DNA of 64,000 bases. Origin: Paracoccus beibuensis. Its GTDB lineage: Bacteria > Pseudomonadota > Alphaproteobacteria > Rhodobacterales > Rhodobacteraceae. How positions within the stretch are numbered: position 1 is the stretch's first letter; each line of letters starts with the position of its first letter. The notes beneath the pieces are model-generated. The model worked only from the letters and a program-made list of their open reading frames with translations, made no database searches and had not been told where the DNA came from. The stretch is taken from contig NZ_JAOTBD010000001.1 of assembly GCF_026162625.1 (NCBI RefSeq), forward strand, positions 62,001-126,000, written 5' to 3'. Below, piece after piece: positions 36,306 through 47,100 of this stretch. Made by a program: the position numbers and the translations under genes.

Positions 36306-36758
36306 TTCCGATCCCTACGGCGGCAGGAAGTTGGTTCGACGGCCGTTTCCGTCCCTCGCCGGTGAAGGCATGCAGCGTCTTTTCCGCATGGGGAGTGGGC
36401 CGGTCAGGGGGTTTACCCCTATTTGACGCGCGTATCAGAAGCTTCCGCGCCCATGATCGGGGATTGCGTGGCGACGGGGGGATTTGCCGGCCTCAAGGGG
36501 CCCGGCGGTGGCGGGACCCTTGCGGGCCCCGCGGTCGTTCAGGAGCTGCGGCGGGTGCAGTCGTGCTGCTGTCACCGCTGGCTGGTATCGGCAACGGGGA
36601 CCCGCCGGCGGGACTCGCCTGAAGGCAGACTCGATATAGTCGGATCAACGGATGTGACGGGCGCTCGGCCAAATCCAAGAGGACGACGGGTGGCGCTATG
36701 CTTGACAGCGCCCGGTTTCGAAGTCGCCCGCATAGTCTCCTCTACAAGGATACTGACG
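36306..36758. other. Intergenic stretch without a recognisable gene
   Basis: About 450 bp between the transaminase hairpin and the comEC stop. Short open frames on both strands show no family resemblance. It holds an inverted repeat GGGGCCCG (36497-36504) with CGGGCCCC (36523-36530). An unannotated small RNA or a lost gene is possible; lexA, often next to comEC in related genomes, is not here. Confidence 0.45.
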
Positions 36759-38897
36759 TCATCGCCCAAGACGGAGGGGCGCGGCGTGGTGGACGGTCGG
36801 CCGGCCGTTGGAGAAGCCGATGGACACGGCGCCGGTGGCGGCAAGCCGCCCGGGGTCCAGCAGCAGGCAGGGTGTGGGGTCTGCAAGGTCGACCGGTTCC
36901 GAGGCCACGACGATCCGCAGGGGGCGACAGGCCTCGGCCGCGCGTTCGCCCGAGCCCTTGCCGGTCAGGTGCCACAGCTGCCACTCCTCGGGCAGGTCGG
37001 CCACCCGGTTGCGGCGGTCGCCCGACCATGCCGGCCGGTTGGCAGCGTGCTCTTGCGTCGACATGTCGCCGTCTTCCTGAAGCCACGTGGACACCACGAA
37101 CGATCCGCCCGAAGGTTTCGAGATCGCCCGCCCCTGCGGCGTCATCACGCCCACGGCCTCGCCTTCGGGCGCGATCAGCAGCAGCGGCCGGCTGGCCGTG
37201 ATCCATGCGGCCGCCGCCGCGGCCATCAATGCGATGCCAAGGCCCAGGCCCGCCGTCGCCACGCTGCGGCGCCAACCGCCGCGCCAGCAGAGGATAGCCA
37301 GCGCCGCGCCGAACTCCATCATCGGGACCACCGGGCCGGGGGGCAGCGGAAGCGCCGTGACCGCCCCACCGAGGTTCGCGACCTGCTCTGCGACCAGCAG
37401 CATCCACTTGGTGCCGATGCCCATGATCCAGAGGGCGGGACCCTCCAGACCGACCAGCGCCAGGATCGCACCGATGACGCCCGCTGGCATGACGAGCGTT
37501 CCCATGACGGGAACCGCCAGCAGGTTCGCCAGCAGCCCGTACTGGGCCATGCGGTTGAAATGCGCCGCCGCGATGGGGGAAGTCGCGACCGCGGCGACCA
37601 GGGACGACACGATCAGCATCGCGCCCGGGCGCAGCCACCAGGGCAGGCGCGGGCCGATGCGCGACCAGGGCCCATAGGACAGGATCAGCGCGATGGTGGC
37701 GGCAAAGCTCATCTGGAAGCCGGCGCCGGTTACCGCCTCGGGGCTGTAGATCAGGATCACGGTCGCGGCCACGGCGACCGTGCGCAACGAAATCGCCCGC
37801 CGGTCGACCATGATCGCACCCAGCATGACGGCAACCATGATGAAGGCCCGCTCGGTCGCGACGCCGCCGCCCGACAGCCACAGATAGCCCGCCGCCGCCG
37901 CCAGCGCGCCGCCCGCCGCGACCTTGTGCAGCGGCCGGCCAAGGCCCATGCCGCCAGCCTGGACCAGGACCGTCGCCAGCCGCAGTCCGCCATAGACGAA
38001 GCCCGCCAGCATCCCCATGTGCAACCCGGAAATCGAGATGATGTGGTAGAGGTTCGATGCCCGCATCACCTCGTTCGTCTGTTCCGAAATGCCCGACCGG
38101 TCGCCCGTCATCAGCGCCGATGCCACCGCGCCCGCCTGGCCGCCGATGCGGTCCTGGATCGCGGCGCTGATCGCCATGCGGGCGCGGTGCATCCACCAGA
38201 TGCCGCCCTCGACCGGGGCGACGGACATGATCGGCGTGCGGGTGTACCCGACGGCGCCAAGCCCCTCGAACCACGCATGGAGGCGGAAGTCGAAGCTGCC
38301 GGGCGAGGCCGGGGCAGGGGGCGGACCCAGATGGCCGGTCAGCATCACGCGCTGGCCCAGGGGCGGCAGCGCACCATCGCCCATCAGCGACAGGCGCACC
38401 CGCGCCGGGGTCCGGTCGGGGGGCAGGTCGCGCAGCACCACGCGGTCCAGCGTCAGGCGCATGCGGTCGCGGCTGGAGCGGTCGATCTCGATCACTCGCC
38501 CCTCGACCGGGCCATAGTAGCGCCATTCCAGCACGGGGGCCGCGACATGGGCGGCACGAACGCCGGCCAGCCCCGTGCCGCCGGCGACCAGGCAGATCAC
38601 AAGCGCCCCCAGGTGCAGGGCGTCGGCGGCCGGCCAGCCGATCCGCCCGCGCTCGGCCCAGGTCGGTGCAAATCGGGCAACGACAAGGGCAGACAGCAGG
38701 ACCGCCGCGATCGCGGCCCATTCCGGCCAGCCCAGCAGCGCGGGCCGCAGGAACCACAGCCCGATCCCGGCCGACAGGCAGACCGGCACCCAGGGGAACA
38801 GACCCGCGCGCACCGCCGCCGCAGGTCGGACGCGCGGCACGGGGACGATCCGGGGCCGGGCATGGGGCAGGGGCGCCGTGCCCGACTGGGGCAACAT
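36759..38897 (-). CDS. comEC: ComEC/Rec2-family DNA-uptake channel protein
   Basis: 712 residues. Helices start near residue 30, followed by the DUF4131-like soluble domain ([32 protein letters not shown]). The Competence domain is marked by [46 protein letters not shown] and [32 protein letters not shown]. The C-terminal about 130 residues lack the HxHxDH motif of the beta-lactamase-like nuclease domain, a short form found in alphaproteobacteria. It would carry single-stranded DNA across the inner membrane; competence is not proven by its presence. Confidence 0.93.
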   Translation of the reverse strand: MLPQSGTAPLPHARPRIVPVPRVRPAAAVRAGLFPWVPVCLSAGIGLWFLRPALLGWPEWAAIAAVLLSALVVARFAPTWAERGRIGWPAADALHLGALVICLVAGGTGLAGVRAAHVAAPVLEWRYYGPVEGRVIEIDRSSRDRMRLTLDRVVLRDLPPDRTPARVRLSLMGDGALPPLGQRVMLTGHLGPPPAPASPGSFDFRLHAWFEGLGAVGYTRTPIMSVAPVEGGIWWMHRARMAISAAIQDRIGGQAGAVASALMTGDRSGISEQTNEVMRASNLYHIISISGLHMGMLAGFVYGGLRLATVLVQAGGMGLGRPLHKVAAGGALAAAAGYLWLSGGGVATERAFIMVAVMLGAIMVDRRAISLRTVAVAATVILIYSPEAVTGAGFQMSFAATIALILSYGPWSRIGPRLPWWLRPGAMLIVSSLVAAVATSPIAAAHFNRMAQYGLLANLLAVPVMGTLVMPAGVIGAILALVGLEGPALWIMGIGTKWMLLVAEQVANLGGAVTALPLPPGPVVPMMEFGAALAILCWRGGWRRSVATAGLGLGIALMAAAAAAWITASRPLLLIAPEGEAVGVMTPQGRAISKPSGGSFVVSTWLQEDGDMSTQEHAANRPAWSGDRRNRVADLPEEWQLWHLTGKGSGERAAEACRPLRIVVASEPVDLADPTPCLLLDPGRLAATGAVSIGFSNGRPTVHHAAPLRLGR

Positions 38898-39012
38898 CCT
38901 TGTCCTTTCGGGGACCGTTGACTATCAATTGCCGCGAAGATGGCACGGCGATGCTTACCGAAGTGTTAACGCCAGACCGCCCCGCCACGTCACCTCTCTG
39001 CCGAAGGCCCGC

Positions 39013-40407
39013 ATGTCCCAGACCCCTCCCGTCACCCGCTTCGCCCCCTCGCCCACCGGCTTTCTGCATATCGGAGGCGCCCGGACGGCACTGTTCAACT
39101 GGCTGTTCGCCCGCGGACGCGGGGGCAAGTTCCTGCTGCGGATCGAGGATACCGACCGCGCCCGGTCCACGCCCGAGGCGACCGCCGCGATCCTCAAGGG
39201 CCTGACCTGGCTTGGCCTCGACTGGGACGGGGAACCGGTCAGCCAGTTCGCCCGCAAGGACCGCCATGCCGAAGTCGCCCAGCAGATGCTGGCGAACGGC
39301 ACGGCCTACCGGTGCTTCTCGACGACCGAGGAAATCGCTGCCTGGCGCGAGGCGAACCCGCGCCAGCCCTTCGCAAGCCCATGGCGCGACGCGATCGACC
39401 TTCCGGACGCGCCCTTCGCGATTCGCCTCAAGGCCCCGCGGACGGGCGAGACGGTGATCGACGACCAGGTGCAGGGCGAGGTGCGCGTCGCCAACGACCA
39501 GCTGGACGACATGGTCCTGTTGCGCAGCGACGGTACGCCGACCTACATGCTGGCGGTGGTGGTGGACGATCACGACATGGGCGTGACGCATGTGATCCGG
39601 GGGGACGATCACCTGACCAACACCGCGCGGCAGATCCAGATCTATGACGCGATGGGCTGGGACCGCCCGGTCTTCGCCCATATCCCGCTGATCCACGGCG
39701 AGGACGGCAAGAAGCTGTCCAAGCGCCACGGCGCGGTGGGCCTGCACGAATTCGCGGCGCTCGGCTATCCGCCCGCGGCGATGCGCAACTATCTCGCCCG
39801 CCTCGGCTGGAGCCATGGCGACGACGAACTGTTCGACGACGCGCAGGCGCGCGAATGGTTCGACCTGTCGGGCATCGGGCGCGCGCCTGCCCGGCTGGAT
39901 TTCAAGAAACTGGAACATGTCAGCGGCCACCACCTTCGCACGATGAGCGATGCGGCCGTCATGTCCGCGCTGGAGGACTACCTTGCGGAAATTGGGGCGG
40001 CATCGCTGACGGCGCTGCAGCGGGACCGCATCATGGGCGCGATGGCCGTGCTGAAGGACAAGGCGAAAACCCTGCCGGCGCTGCTGGATCAGGCCCGGTT
40101 CGCGATGATCGAGCGGCCCGTGCAGGTGGATGAGAAAGCGAACAAGTCTCTGGATTCGGTATCCCGTGGTATGCTGCGATCGTTGACTGCCGCAGTGCAG
40201 AATGTTAGCTGGAGCCGAGACGATCTGGAGGGTGCGGCCAAGCAGGTTGCCGAGGCGAACGGCGTCGGGCTTGGCAAGATCGCGGGACCTTTGCGGGCGG
40301 CCTTGGCCGGGACCGGCGCAACCCCCAGCGTGTTCGACATGATGACTGCGCTTGGCCGCGAAGAGACGCTGGCCCGGCTTCAGGACCAGACCGATTTGGC
40401 AGGCTGA
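39013..40407 (+). CDS. gltX: Glutamate-tRNA ligase
   Basis: 464-residue class I aminoacyl-tRNA synthetase. HIGH-like motif [21 protein letters not shown] near 9-29, [13 protein letters not shown], and the KMSKS-like loop [13 protein letters not shown]. Divergent from comEC and followed by gltA, a usual order in Rhodobacteraceae. These bacteria often have two gltX copies, one charging tRNA-Gln too; which copy this is cannot be told here. Confidence 0.96.
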   Translation: MSQTPPVTRFAPSPTGFLHIGGARTALFNWLFARGRGGKFLLRIEDTDRARSTPEATAAILKGLTWLGLDWDGEPVSQFARKDRHAEVAQQMLANGTAYRCFSTTEEIAAWREANPRQPFASPWRDAIDLPDAPFAIRLKAPRTGETVIDDQVQGEVRVANDQLDDMVLLRSDGTPTYMLAVVVDDHDMGVTHVIRGDDHLTNTARQIQIYDAMGWDRPVFAHIPLIHGEDGKKLSKRHGAVGLHEFAALGYPPAAMRNYLARLGWSHGDDELFDDAQAREWFDLSGIGRAPARLDFKKLEHVSGHHLRTMSDAAVMSALEDYLAEIGAASLTALQRDRIMGAMAVLKDKAKTLPALLDQARFAMIERPVQVDEKANKSLDSVSRGMLRSLTAAVQNVSWSRDDLEGAAKQVAEANGVGLGKIAGPLRAALAGTGATPSVFDMMTALGREETLARLQDQTDLAG

Positions 40408-40480
40408 GGCCTGCCGCAACATGCCCGGATCCCGTCACGACGTGACGATGGGGCGGGCTTAGCCGGAAAGGACGCACAGG

Positions 40481-41770
40481 ATGGCGGACAAGACAGCCAA
40501 ACTGCGAATCGACGAACAGGAATACGAGCTGCCGATCCTCAGCCCGACGCATGGACCGGAGGTTCTGGACATCCGCAAGCTCTATGGCCAGGCGGACGTG
40601 TTCACCTATGACCCTGGCTTCACCTCGACCGCCAGCTGCGATTCGACGATCACCTATATCGACGGCGACAAGGGAGAACTGTGGTATCGCGGCTATCCGA
40701 TCGAACAGCTGGCCGCCAAGTCGAACTACTTGGAAGTGTGCTTCCTGCTGCTTTACGGCGAACTGCCCACGGCCGAGCAGATGACCGACTTCCAGAACCG
40801 CATCACGCGCCACACGATGGTGCATGAACAGATGCACAACTTCTTCCGGGGCTTCCGTCGCGACGCGCATCCGATGGCGACCATGGTCGGCGTCGTGGGG
40901 GCCATGTCGGCCTTTTACCACGACTCGACCGACATCAGCGACCCGTGGCAGCGCGAGGTCGCCTCGATCCGCCTGATCGCGAAGCTGCCGACGATCGCCG
41001 CAATGGCCTACAAGTATTCGATCGGCCAGCCCTTCGTCTATCCGCAGAACGAGCTGGATTATGCGTCGAACTTCCTGAACATGTGCTTCTCGGTTCCGGC
41101 CGAGAAATACAACGTGGACCCGGCCCTTGCCCGCGCCATGGACCGCATCTTCACGCTGCATGCCGATCACGAACAGAACGCCTCGACCTCCACCGTGCGC
41201 CTGGCCGGGTCGTCGGGAGCGAACCCCTTCGCCTGCATCGCGGCCGGCATCGCCTGTCTGTGGGGCCCCGCCCATGGCGGCGCCAATCAGGCCTGCCTGG
41301 AAATGCTGCGCCAGATCGGCACCGTCGACCGGATCCCGGAATACATCGCGCGCGCCAAGGACAAGGACGACCCGTTCCGCCTGATGGGCTTTGGTCACCG
41401 TGTCTACAAGAACTTCGACCCGCGCGCGAAGGTCATGAAGGAGTCCGCGGACGAGGTGCTGGACCTTCTGGGTGTGGCCGACAATCCGACCCTGCAGGTC
41501 GCCAAAGAGCTTGAGCGGATCGCGCTGGAGGACGAGTACTTCGTCTCGAAGAAGCTCTATCCGAACGTGGACTTCTATTCGGGCATCATCCTCGAGGCGA
41601 TGGGTTTCCCCACCTCGATGTTCACACCGATCTTCGCGCTGTCGCGCACGGTTGGCTGGATCGCCCAGTGGAAAGAGATGATCGCCGACCCGCAGAACAA
41701 GATCGGCCGCCCGCGGCAGCTGTATGTCGGCAGCGGCAAGCGCGACTACATCGACCTGTCCGCTCGCTGA
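40481..41770 (+). CDS. gltA: Citrate synthase (type II)
   Basis: 429 residues, condenses oxaloacetate and acetyl-CoA at the entry to the TCA cycle. Catalytic His and Asp regions: [15 protein letters not shown] (about 265-280), [20 protein letters not shown] (about 303-322), and [16 protein letters not shown] (Asp about 365). The N-terminal Cys-containing extension and [21 protein letters not shown] are typical of the NADH-sensitive hexameric form. AAAGGAC precedes the ATG. Confidence 0.97.
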   Translation: MADKTAKLRIDEQEYELPILSPTHGPEVLDIRKLYGQADVFTYDPGFTSTASCDSTITYIDGDKGELWYRGYPIEQLAAKSNYLEVCFLLLYGELPTAEQMTDFQNRITRHTMVHEQMHNFFRGFRRDAHPMATMVGVVGAMSAFYHDSTDISDPWQREVASIRLIAKLPTIAAMAYKYSIGQPFVYPQNELDYASNFLNMCFSVPAEKYNVDPALARAMDRIFTLHADHEQNASTSTVRLAGSSGANPFACIAAGIACLWGPAHGGANQACLEMLRQIGTVDRIPEYIARAKDKDDPFRLMGFGHRVYKNFDPRAKVMKESADEVLDLLGVADNPTLQVAKELERIALEDEYFVSKKLYPNVDFYSGIILEAMGFPTSMFTPIFALSRTVGWIAQWKEMIADPQNKIGRPRQLYVGSGKRDYIDLSAR

Positions 41771-41982
41771 GGGCCAAGGCGGCGGCACCGGCCGCCGGTC
41801 AGGCTTCGCAATGCCCCGTTTCCGCAAGGAGGCGGGGCATTGGCTTTGTCGGGGCTGCCGCAGGGCGGGAGATCGTGCCGGTGCCGCGGATCCGCCGGAT
41901 GCCGCGTGCCGTCCCGATGTCCGGGGGCGGCGGCACCGACAGGGCCTTGCGCGATGGCCGTCGCGGTGGCAAGGGAGCCGGC

Positions 41983-42648
41983 ATGAGCGAGATTGATCAG
42001 GCAGGGGCGCCCAGGCTGGCGCTTGTGACGGGGGCCTCTCGGGGTCTGGGCGCGGCGCTGGCCGAGGGGCTGGCGGCGCGGGGATACCACGTTCTGGCGG
42101 TGGCCCGGACGGTGGGCGCGCTGGAGGAACTGGACGATCGGATCAGGGCCGCCGGTGGGCAGGCAACGCTGGCGCCGATGGACATCAACGACCCCGCGCC
42201 CATGCAGCAGATGGTGCAGGCGATCCGCGACCGCTGGGGCGGGCTGGACCTGTGGGCGCATACCGCCGTACACGCCGCGCCCCTGGCGCCCGCGCCGCAT
42301 ATCGAGGGGCGGGATTGGTCGAAGTCGATGCTGACCAATGTCGAGGTGACGCGCGGGCTGATCGCGCTGCTGGAGCCGCTGTTGCGCCTGCAGGGCGGCA
42401 CGGCGCTGTTCTTCGACGACCCGCGCGCCGGGCAAAAGTTCTTCGGCGCCTATGGGGCCAGCAAGGCGGCGCAGATCGCGCTGGCCCGCAGTTGGCGGGC
42501 GGAGACGGTGCAGACCGGGCCGCGCATCGTGATCGATGCGCCGGCGCCCATGCCGACGGCCGTACGCGCCAGGTTCTATCCCGGCGAAGAGCGGGGCGCG
42601 CTGTCGCCCTGCAAGAACGAAGCCGAACGGATCCTGAACGCGCTCTGA
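41983..42648 (+). CDS. Divergent short-chain dehydrogenase/reductase
   Basis: 221 residues. The Rossmann motif LALVTGASRGLGAALAEGLAARGYHVLAVART is at the N-terminus and YGASKAAQIALARSWRAE holds the YxxxK pair. The NNAG segment is replaced by AHTAVHAAP, and where the catalytic Ser is expected the sequence reads TALFFDDPRAGQ without Ser, so activity may be altered. Similar proteins are annotated as SDR oxidoreductases in Rhodobacterales. The start at 41983 (MSEIDQ) follows GGGAGCC; the open frame extends upstream over the gltA end without support. Confidence 0.75.
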   Translation: MSEIDQAGAPRLALVTGASRGLGAALAEGLAARGYHVLAVARTVGALEELDDRIRAAGGQATLAPMDINDPAPMQQMVQAIRDRWGGLDLWAHTAVHAAPLAPAPHIEGRDWSKSMLTNVEVTRGLIALLEPLLRLQGGTALFFDDPRAGQKFFGAYGASKAAQIALARSWRAETVQTGPRIVIDAPAPMPTAVRARFYPGEERGALSPCKNEAERILNAL

Positions 42649-42664
42649 CTGCGGCCGAGCCTTA

Positions 42665-42716
42665 CGTCCCGCGACGGCGGGGGGCTGCCTGCCCCCCGCA
42701 CCCCCCGGGTGTCGCG
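42665..42716. repeat. G-run/C-run hairpin element between convergent SDR and pepP
   Basis: Outer CGCGAC (42670-42675) with GTCGCG (42711-42716), inner GGGGGGC with GCCCCCC (42679-42697), then CACCCCCC. Near copy of the element at 27230-27284, with the same placement between converging genes. Probably a bidirectional terminator. Confidence 0.65.
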
Positions 42717-42723
42717 CCCCGTT

Positions 42724-44523
42724 TCAGCCGAGCGGATCCGTCGCGGCCCTGAGCCAATCCTGTTCGGCCGGGTCGAGCCGGTCGACCAGCGCGTCCCGCA
42801 CCTGGGCGTGATAGGCGTCGAGCCAGGCGATCTCGTCCCGCGACAAGGCCGCGACGTCGATCAGCCGCCGGTCGATGGGGCAGAGCGTCAACGTCTGGAA
42901 GCCCAGCATCTGGCGGCCGGGCTCGGCCTCGGCCTCGGTCACCGCGACCAGGTTCTCGATCCGGATGCCGAAGCTGCCTTCGCGGTAGTATCCAGGCTCG
43001 TTCGAGAGGATCATGCCGGGCTCCAGCGCCATGTCGCTGACGCGGCTGATCCGCGCGGGGCCCTCGTGAACGCAGAGTGCGGCGCCGACGCCGTGGCCGG
43101 TGCCGTGGTCGAAGTCGAGCCCCTGTTGCCACAGGAACTGCCGCGCCAGTGCATCCAGATGCGCGCCGCCCACGCCTTTCGGGAAGCGCGCGCGGGTCAG
43201 GGCGATCATGCCGCGCAGGACCGCGGTGAAGGGGGCAACCGCGTCCTGCCGCACCTGCCCGAGCGTCACCGTGCGGGTGATATCCGTCGTGCCGTCGCGA
43301 TATTGCCCGCCCGAATCGATCAGCAGCAGTTCACCATCGGCAAGGCGGCGGTTCGACCGTTCGGTCACGCGGTAGTGGACGATGGCGCCGTTCGGGCCGG
43401 CGCCCATGATCGTGTCGAAGCTGATGTCGAGGATCCCTGCGTCGCGGCGCAGATCCTCCAGCCGCCGGACCACATCGATCTCGGTCAGCGCGGCCGGGTC
43501 CTGCGCGTCGAGCCAGGCCAGAAGCCGCACCATCGCGACGCCGTCGCGGTGGTGCGCCGCCTGCATGCCCGCCAGTTCGGCCGCGTTCTTGCGGGCCTTG
43601 GGCAAGAGCGCGAGGTCCGCCCCCCGCACGATGTCGGTGCCGGCATCGTCGAGGATGCGGAATGCGGCCTCGGGCGCGGTGGCCGGATCAAGCCGCACGG
43701 GTCCTTCCAGGTCGGTCAGCGCGGCCGCCAGCGCATCGGCCGGCAGGATCGAGACGTGGTTGCCCAGATGCGCCCGCAGGTCATCGTCGAACTTGGCCGG
43801 ATCGGCAAAGAGCGCGACGTGGCCCGTGTCCGACAGGACCGCAAAGGACTGCACCACCGGGTTCTTGGGCAGGTCGCTGCCGCGGATGTTCAGCAGCCAC
43901 GAGATCGAGTCGGGCAGCGTCAGCAGCGCCGCCGCCTGACCCTCGGCCTTCAGCTGGACGGCCAGGCGCGCCCGCTTCTGGGCGGCGCTTTCGCCGGCGA
44001 CATCCTCGGGGTGAGTGCGCGCGGCGCCGACCGGTGGGGCCGGGCGGTCGGGCCAGATGGCGTCGACCGGGTTGTCGTCCAGCGCGATCAGCGCGATGGA
44101 GCTGCCTTCCAGCGCGGCGTCGATCGTCTCGATCTCTCGCCGGGTGTGCAGCCAGGGGTCGAAGCCCACGCGGCCACCCTGCGGCAGCGCCTCGCGCAGC
44201 CAGTCCGAGGGCCGCGTCTCGGGCCAATCCACCGGCGTGAAGTGGCGCAGATCGATCTGCCCCCTGACCTGCACGCGGTAACGGCCGTCGACGAAGACGC
44301 CGGCCCGGTCCAACGTCGCAATGGCAAAGCCCGCGCTGCCGGTGAACCCGGTCAGCCAGGCCAGCCGCGCATCGGCGTCGGCCACGTATTCGCCCTGGTG
44401 CACATCGGCGCGGGGCACGATGACGGCGGACAGATCCTGGTCGCGCATCACCTGGCGCAGGGCCTCCAACCGGGCGGCGTGGTCGCCGCCGCCGGCGGGA
44501 TCTTCAAAGCTTTGGAAACTCAC
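42724..44523 (-). CDS. pepP: Xaa-Pro aminopeptidase (M24B)
   Basis: 599 residues from a GTG at 44523 that overlaps the preceding hydrolase stop (GTGA). Two creatinase-like N-terminal domains (LRQVMRDQDLSAVIVPRADVHQGEYVADADARLAWLTGFTGSAG) precede the pita-bread catalytic domain. Metal ligands: LLIDSGGQYRDGTTDITRTV (two Asp), DFDHGTGHGVGAALCVHEGPARIS (His) and LSNEPGYYREGSFGIRIENLV (two Glu). All are intact. The length fits the long, three-domain aminopeptidase P type. Removes N-terminal residues before Pro. Confidence 0.92.
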   Translation of the reverse strand: MSFQSFEDPAGGGDHAARLEALRQVMRDQDLSAVIVPRADVHQGEYVADADARLAWLTGFTGSAGFAIATLDRAGVFVDGRYRVQVRGQIDLRHFTPVDWPETRPSDWLREALPQGGRVGFDPWLHTRREIETIDAALEGSSIALIALDDNPVDAIWPDRPAPPVGAARTHPEDVAGESAAQKRARLAVQLKAEGQAAALLTLPDSISWLLNIRGSDLPKNPVVQSFAVLSDTGHVALFADPAKFDDDLRAHLGNHVSILPADALAAALTDLEGPVRLDPATAPEAAFRILDDAGTDIVRGADLALLPKARKNAAELAGMQAAHHRDGVAMVRLLAWLDAQDPAALTEIDVVRRLEDLRRDAGILDISFDTIMGAGPNGAIVHYRVTERSNRRLADGELLLIDSGGQYRDGTTDITRTVTLGQVRQDAVAPFTAVLRGMIALTRARFPKGVGGAHLDALARQFLWQQGLDFDHGTGHGVGAALCVHEGPARISRVSDMALEPGMILSNEPGYYREGSFGIRIENLVAVTEAEAEPGRQMLGFQTLTLCPIDRRLIDVAALSRDEIAWLDAYHAQVRDALVDRLDPAEQDWLRAATDPLG

Positions 44524-45212
44524 AATTTGATGGCCTTCATGACTTCGGGTTCGATGACCTGGACGCCCGGCAGTCCGGCGATCAGGGCGCTGGCATCCTG
44601 GTCCAGTGCAGGGAAGGTCTTGTAATGGCAGGGGATGACGGTCTTGAAGTCGAAATAACGCTTCGCAGCATAGGCGGCGCGCGTCATGTCCATGGTGAAG
44701 TGGCCGCCCGCGCAGAGGATGCCGATGTCCGGCTTGTGCAGGTCGCCCATCCATTCCATGTCGGCCATGATGTCGGTGTCGCCCGAGACATAGATCACGT
44801 GGCCGTCGCCCGCGATCATGTAGCCCGATTCGTGGCCCGCATAGACCGGCCCGTTCGGCCCCGCGATCGAGCTGGAATGCGTTGCGTTCACCATCGTGAC
44901 CTGCGCGCCGCCCAGGTCGACCGTGCCGCCCTTGTTGAAGCCGATGCCGTCGATGCCTTCGGAGTCCTGCCAATGGCTGATCAGGTCGAAGATGCCCACG
45001 ACGGGGATCTTCAGGTCCCGGGCCAGCGCCAGCGTGTCGCCGCTGTGGTCGCCATGGCCGTGGGTCAGCAAGATATGCGTCGCCCCCCGGACGGCGTCGT
45101 CGCGCGCGCCGTCGGGAAAGGCGGGATTGCCGGTCATCCAGGGGTCGATCAGGATCACGGCCTGTTCGATTTCAAGCCGAAAGGCGGAATGGCCAAGCCA
45201 GGTCAGGTTCAT
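44520..45212 (-). CDS. UPF0173 metal-dependent hydrolase (beta-lactamase fold)
   Basis: 230 residues. Metal motif THGHGDHSGD near 50-59, LGGAQVTMVNATHSSSI, YVSGDTDIMADM and VIPCHYKTFP give the His/Asp set of the UlaG-like group. Substrate unknown for this family. It ends inside the pepP start codon, so the two are translationally coupled. Confidence 0.9.
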   Translation of the reverse strand: MNLTWLGHSAFRLEIEQAVILIDPWMTGNPAFPDGARDDAVRGATHILLTHGHGDHSGDTLALARDLKIPVVGIFDLISHWQDSEGIDGIGFNKGGTVDLGGAQVTMVNATHSSSIAGPNGPVYAGHESGYMIAGDGHVIYVSGDTDIMADMEWMGDLHKPDIGILCAGGHFTMDMTRAAYAAKRYFDFKTVIPCHYKTFPALDQDASALIAGLPGVQVIEPEVMKAIKL

Positions 45213-45289
45213 CGGGTCCTCCTTGAGGATCAGGTTAGCCGCCGCGACGGGCGCTGACCAGAACCCCCAGCAAAGGGCAAGGGTTGCCT

Positions 45290-47026
45290 TCAGACCGGCG
45301 CGGCGTCGTCCAGGCGCAGGCGCAGGCGCTCGCGTCCACCCCAGGTCGACAGCTCCAGCTTGCCGGCCAGATGAAAGCGCCGGCCCTTGGCGCCGATCAG
45401 GCCCGGCCCGAGCGGGCCGTCCATCGCACCCCAGGCGACGGCCTCCAGAGCGGGCGCGCCGGAGCTGCGGAACGAGAGCCGCAGGTGGCGGTCGCCCATC
45501 GTCGCGGCGCTGTCGATCAGCTGATCGGCAAAGGCGAAGCGCGGGGCCGGGGCGGCCTGCCCGTAGGGACCGGCGTCTTCAAGCATCCGGTACATCTGCG
45601 GTGTGGCACCTGCGCATTCCAGCAGGCCCGAGATGCGCAGCTCTCGCCCGCCGGTGCGGCCTGCAAGGTCGCGGGCGATCAGGTCGGCCAGGCGTTCCAT
45701 CGCGGGGGCGATCTTGGCTTCCTCGGCCGTCAGCCCGGCGGCCATCTCGTGCCCGCCACCTTTCAGCAGCAGCCCCTCGCGCGCCAGCCGCTGGATCGCC
45801 CGCCCCAGATCGATGCCGGGGACCGAGCGGGCGCTGCCCTTGCCGATGCCGCCCTCGACCCCGATCACGACCGAGGGGAGGTCAGTCGCCTCTTTCACGC
45901 GGGCGGCGACGATGCCGACCACGCCGGGATGCCAGCCGGGACCGGCGGCCCAGGACAGGCGCGGATCGCCCCGCGCCTCGACCTGCGCCAGCGCCTCCAG
46001 CCGCACGGCGGCCTCGATGTTGCGGCGGTCGCGGTTCAGCTCGTCCAGCTGGCGCGCCAGGTCTTCGGCCTGGCGCGGATCGCGGCAGGACAGGCACAGC
46101 GCGCCCAGATCGGCCCGCCCCACGCGCCCGCCCGCGTTGATGCGCGGCCCCAGAAGAAAGCCCAGGTGAAACGCCGCAGGGGGGCCGTCCAGCCGCGCGA
46201 CATCCGACAGCGCCACCAGCCCCGTCCGCTGCCGCCGCGCCATCACCGCCAAGCCCTGGCGGACGAAGGCGCGGTTCACGCCGACCAGCGGCGCCACATC
46301 GGCCACCGTCGCCAGCGCCACAAGGTCCATCATCGCCATCAGGTCGGGCTCTGGCAGCCCGCGGGCCCGCAGACCGCGTCCTGCCTGCACCAGCGTCAGG
46401 AAGACGACGCCTGCCGCGCAGAGATGCCCAAGCGTTCCGTCCTCGTCGTTGCGGTTCGGGTTCACGACGGCCAGGGCGGGCGGCAGCGTCTCGCCGCCCA
46501 GGTGGTGGTCCAGCACGATCACGTCGCAGCCCTTGGCGGCGGCCAGCGCGTCGTGGCTCAGCGTGCCGCAATCGACGCAGACGATCAGGTCGTGGTCCCG
46601 CGCCAGCGCCTCCATGGCGGGGACGTTCGGGCCATAGCCCTCGTCGATGCGGTCGGGGATATAGAGGGTCGCCTGCCGCCCCTGCTGGTGCAGCCAGTCG
46701 ATCAGCAGCGCGGCCGAGGCCCCCCCATCGACGTCGTAGTCGGCGAAGATGGCGATCCGCTGGCCGGTCACGGCCGCCTCGACCAGCCGGTCGGCCGCGA
46801 CATCCATGTCGCGCAGCAGCAGCGGGTCGGGCAGCAGGTCGCGCAGCTTCGGGGTCAGGAAGCCCGAGGCCTCGGCGGGTTCCACCGCGCGTTCGGCCAG
46901 CACCCGCGCCACGGGCAGGGGCAGGGCGGCCTGCTGCGCCAGCCCTTCGGCCCGCCGCTCAAGCTCCGCCTCGGGGCCGATCCAGCGCCGACCCGTCAGC
47001 GAGCTGTCGATTCCCAGAAACGCCAC
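45290..47026 (-). CDS. recJ: Single-stranded-DNA-specific 5'-3' exonuclease RecJ
   Basis: 578 residues from a GTG at 47026 (MAFLGIDSSLTGRRW), preceded by AGAGG; the open frame upstream is non-coding. DHH domain motifs: AIFADYDVDGGASAALL, VCVDCGTL, VIVLDHHLGGETLP and AAGVVFLTL. DHHA1 domain: LLLKGGGHEMAAGLT near 420-435, followed by the OB-fold (LRISGLLECAGATP). Acts in RecF-pathway recombination and mismatch repair. It follows glpX with a short hairpin-bearing gap. Confidence 0.95.
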   Translation of the reverse strand: MAFLGIDSSLTGRRWIGPEAELERRAEGLAQQAALPLPVARVLAERAVEPAEASGFLTPKLRDLLPDPLLLRDMDVAADRLVEAAVTGQRIAIFADYDVDGGASAALLIDWLHQQGRQATLYIPDRIDEGYGPNVPAMEALARDHDLIVCVDCGTLSHDALAAAKGCDVIVLDHHLGGETLPPALAVVNPNRNDEDGTLGHLCAAGVVFLTLVQAGRGLRARGLPEPDLMAMMDLVALATVADVAPLVGVNRAFVRQGLAVMARRQRTGLVALSDVARLDGPPAAFHLGFLLGPRINAGGRVGRADLGALCLSCRDPRQAEDLARQLDELNRDRRNIEAAVRLEALAQVEARGDPRLSWAAGPGWHPGVVGIVAARVKEATDLPSVVIGVEGGIGKGSARSVPGIDLGRAIQRLAREGLLLKGGGHEMAAGLTAEEAKIAPAMERLADLIARDLAGRTGGRELRISGLLECAGATPQMYRMLEDAGPYGQAAPAPRFAFADQLIDSAATMGDRHLRLSFRSSGAPALEAVAWGAMDGPLGPGLIGAKGRRFHLAGKLELSTWGGRERLRLRLDDAAPV

Positions 47027-47077
47027 GCTGCCTCTTCTTCCTTGCCCCAAGCACCCCCAGGGAGGTCCCGGAACGGG

Positions 47078-47097
47078 ATGGGGGGCCGCGCCCCCAT
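47078..47097 (-). terminator. G/C-run hairpin between glpX and recJ
   Basis: ATGGGGG and CCCCCAT pair around a 6-base GC loop a few bases after the glpX stop. No U-run follows on the minus strand. It may trim or weaken read-through into recJ. Confidence 0.45.
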
Positions 47098-47100
47098 ACC

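Noticed and set aside
36742-40422. Open frame of 1226 residues on the minus strand across comEC and gltX
   Set aside because: It reads comEC in the wrong frame and gltX antisense. Both true genes have complete family motifs in other frames.
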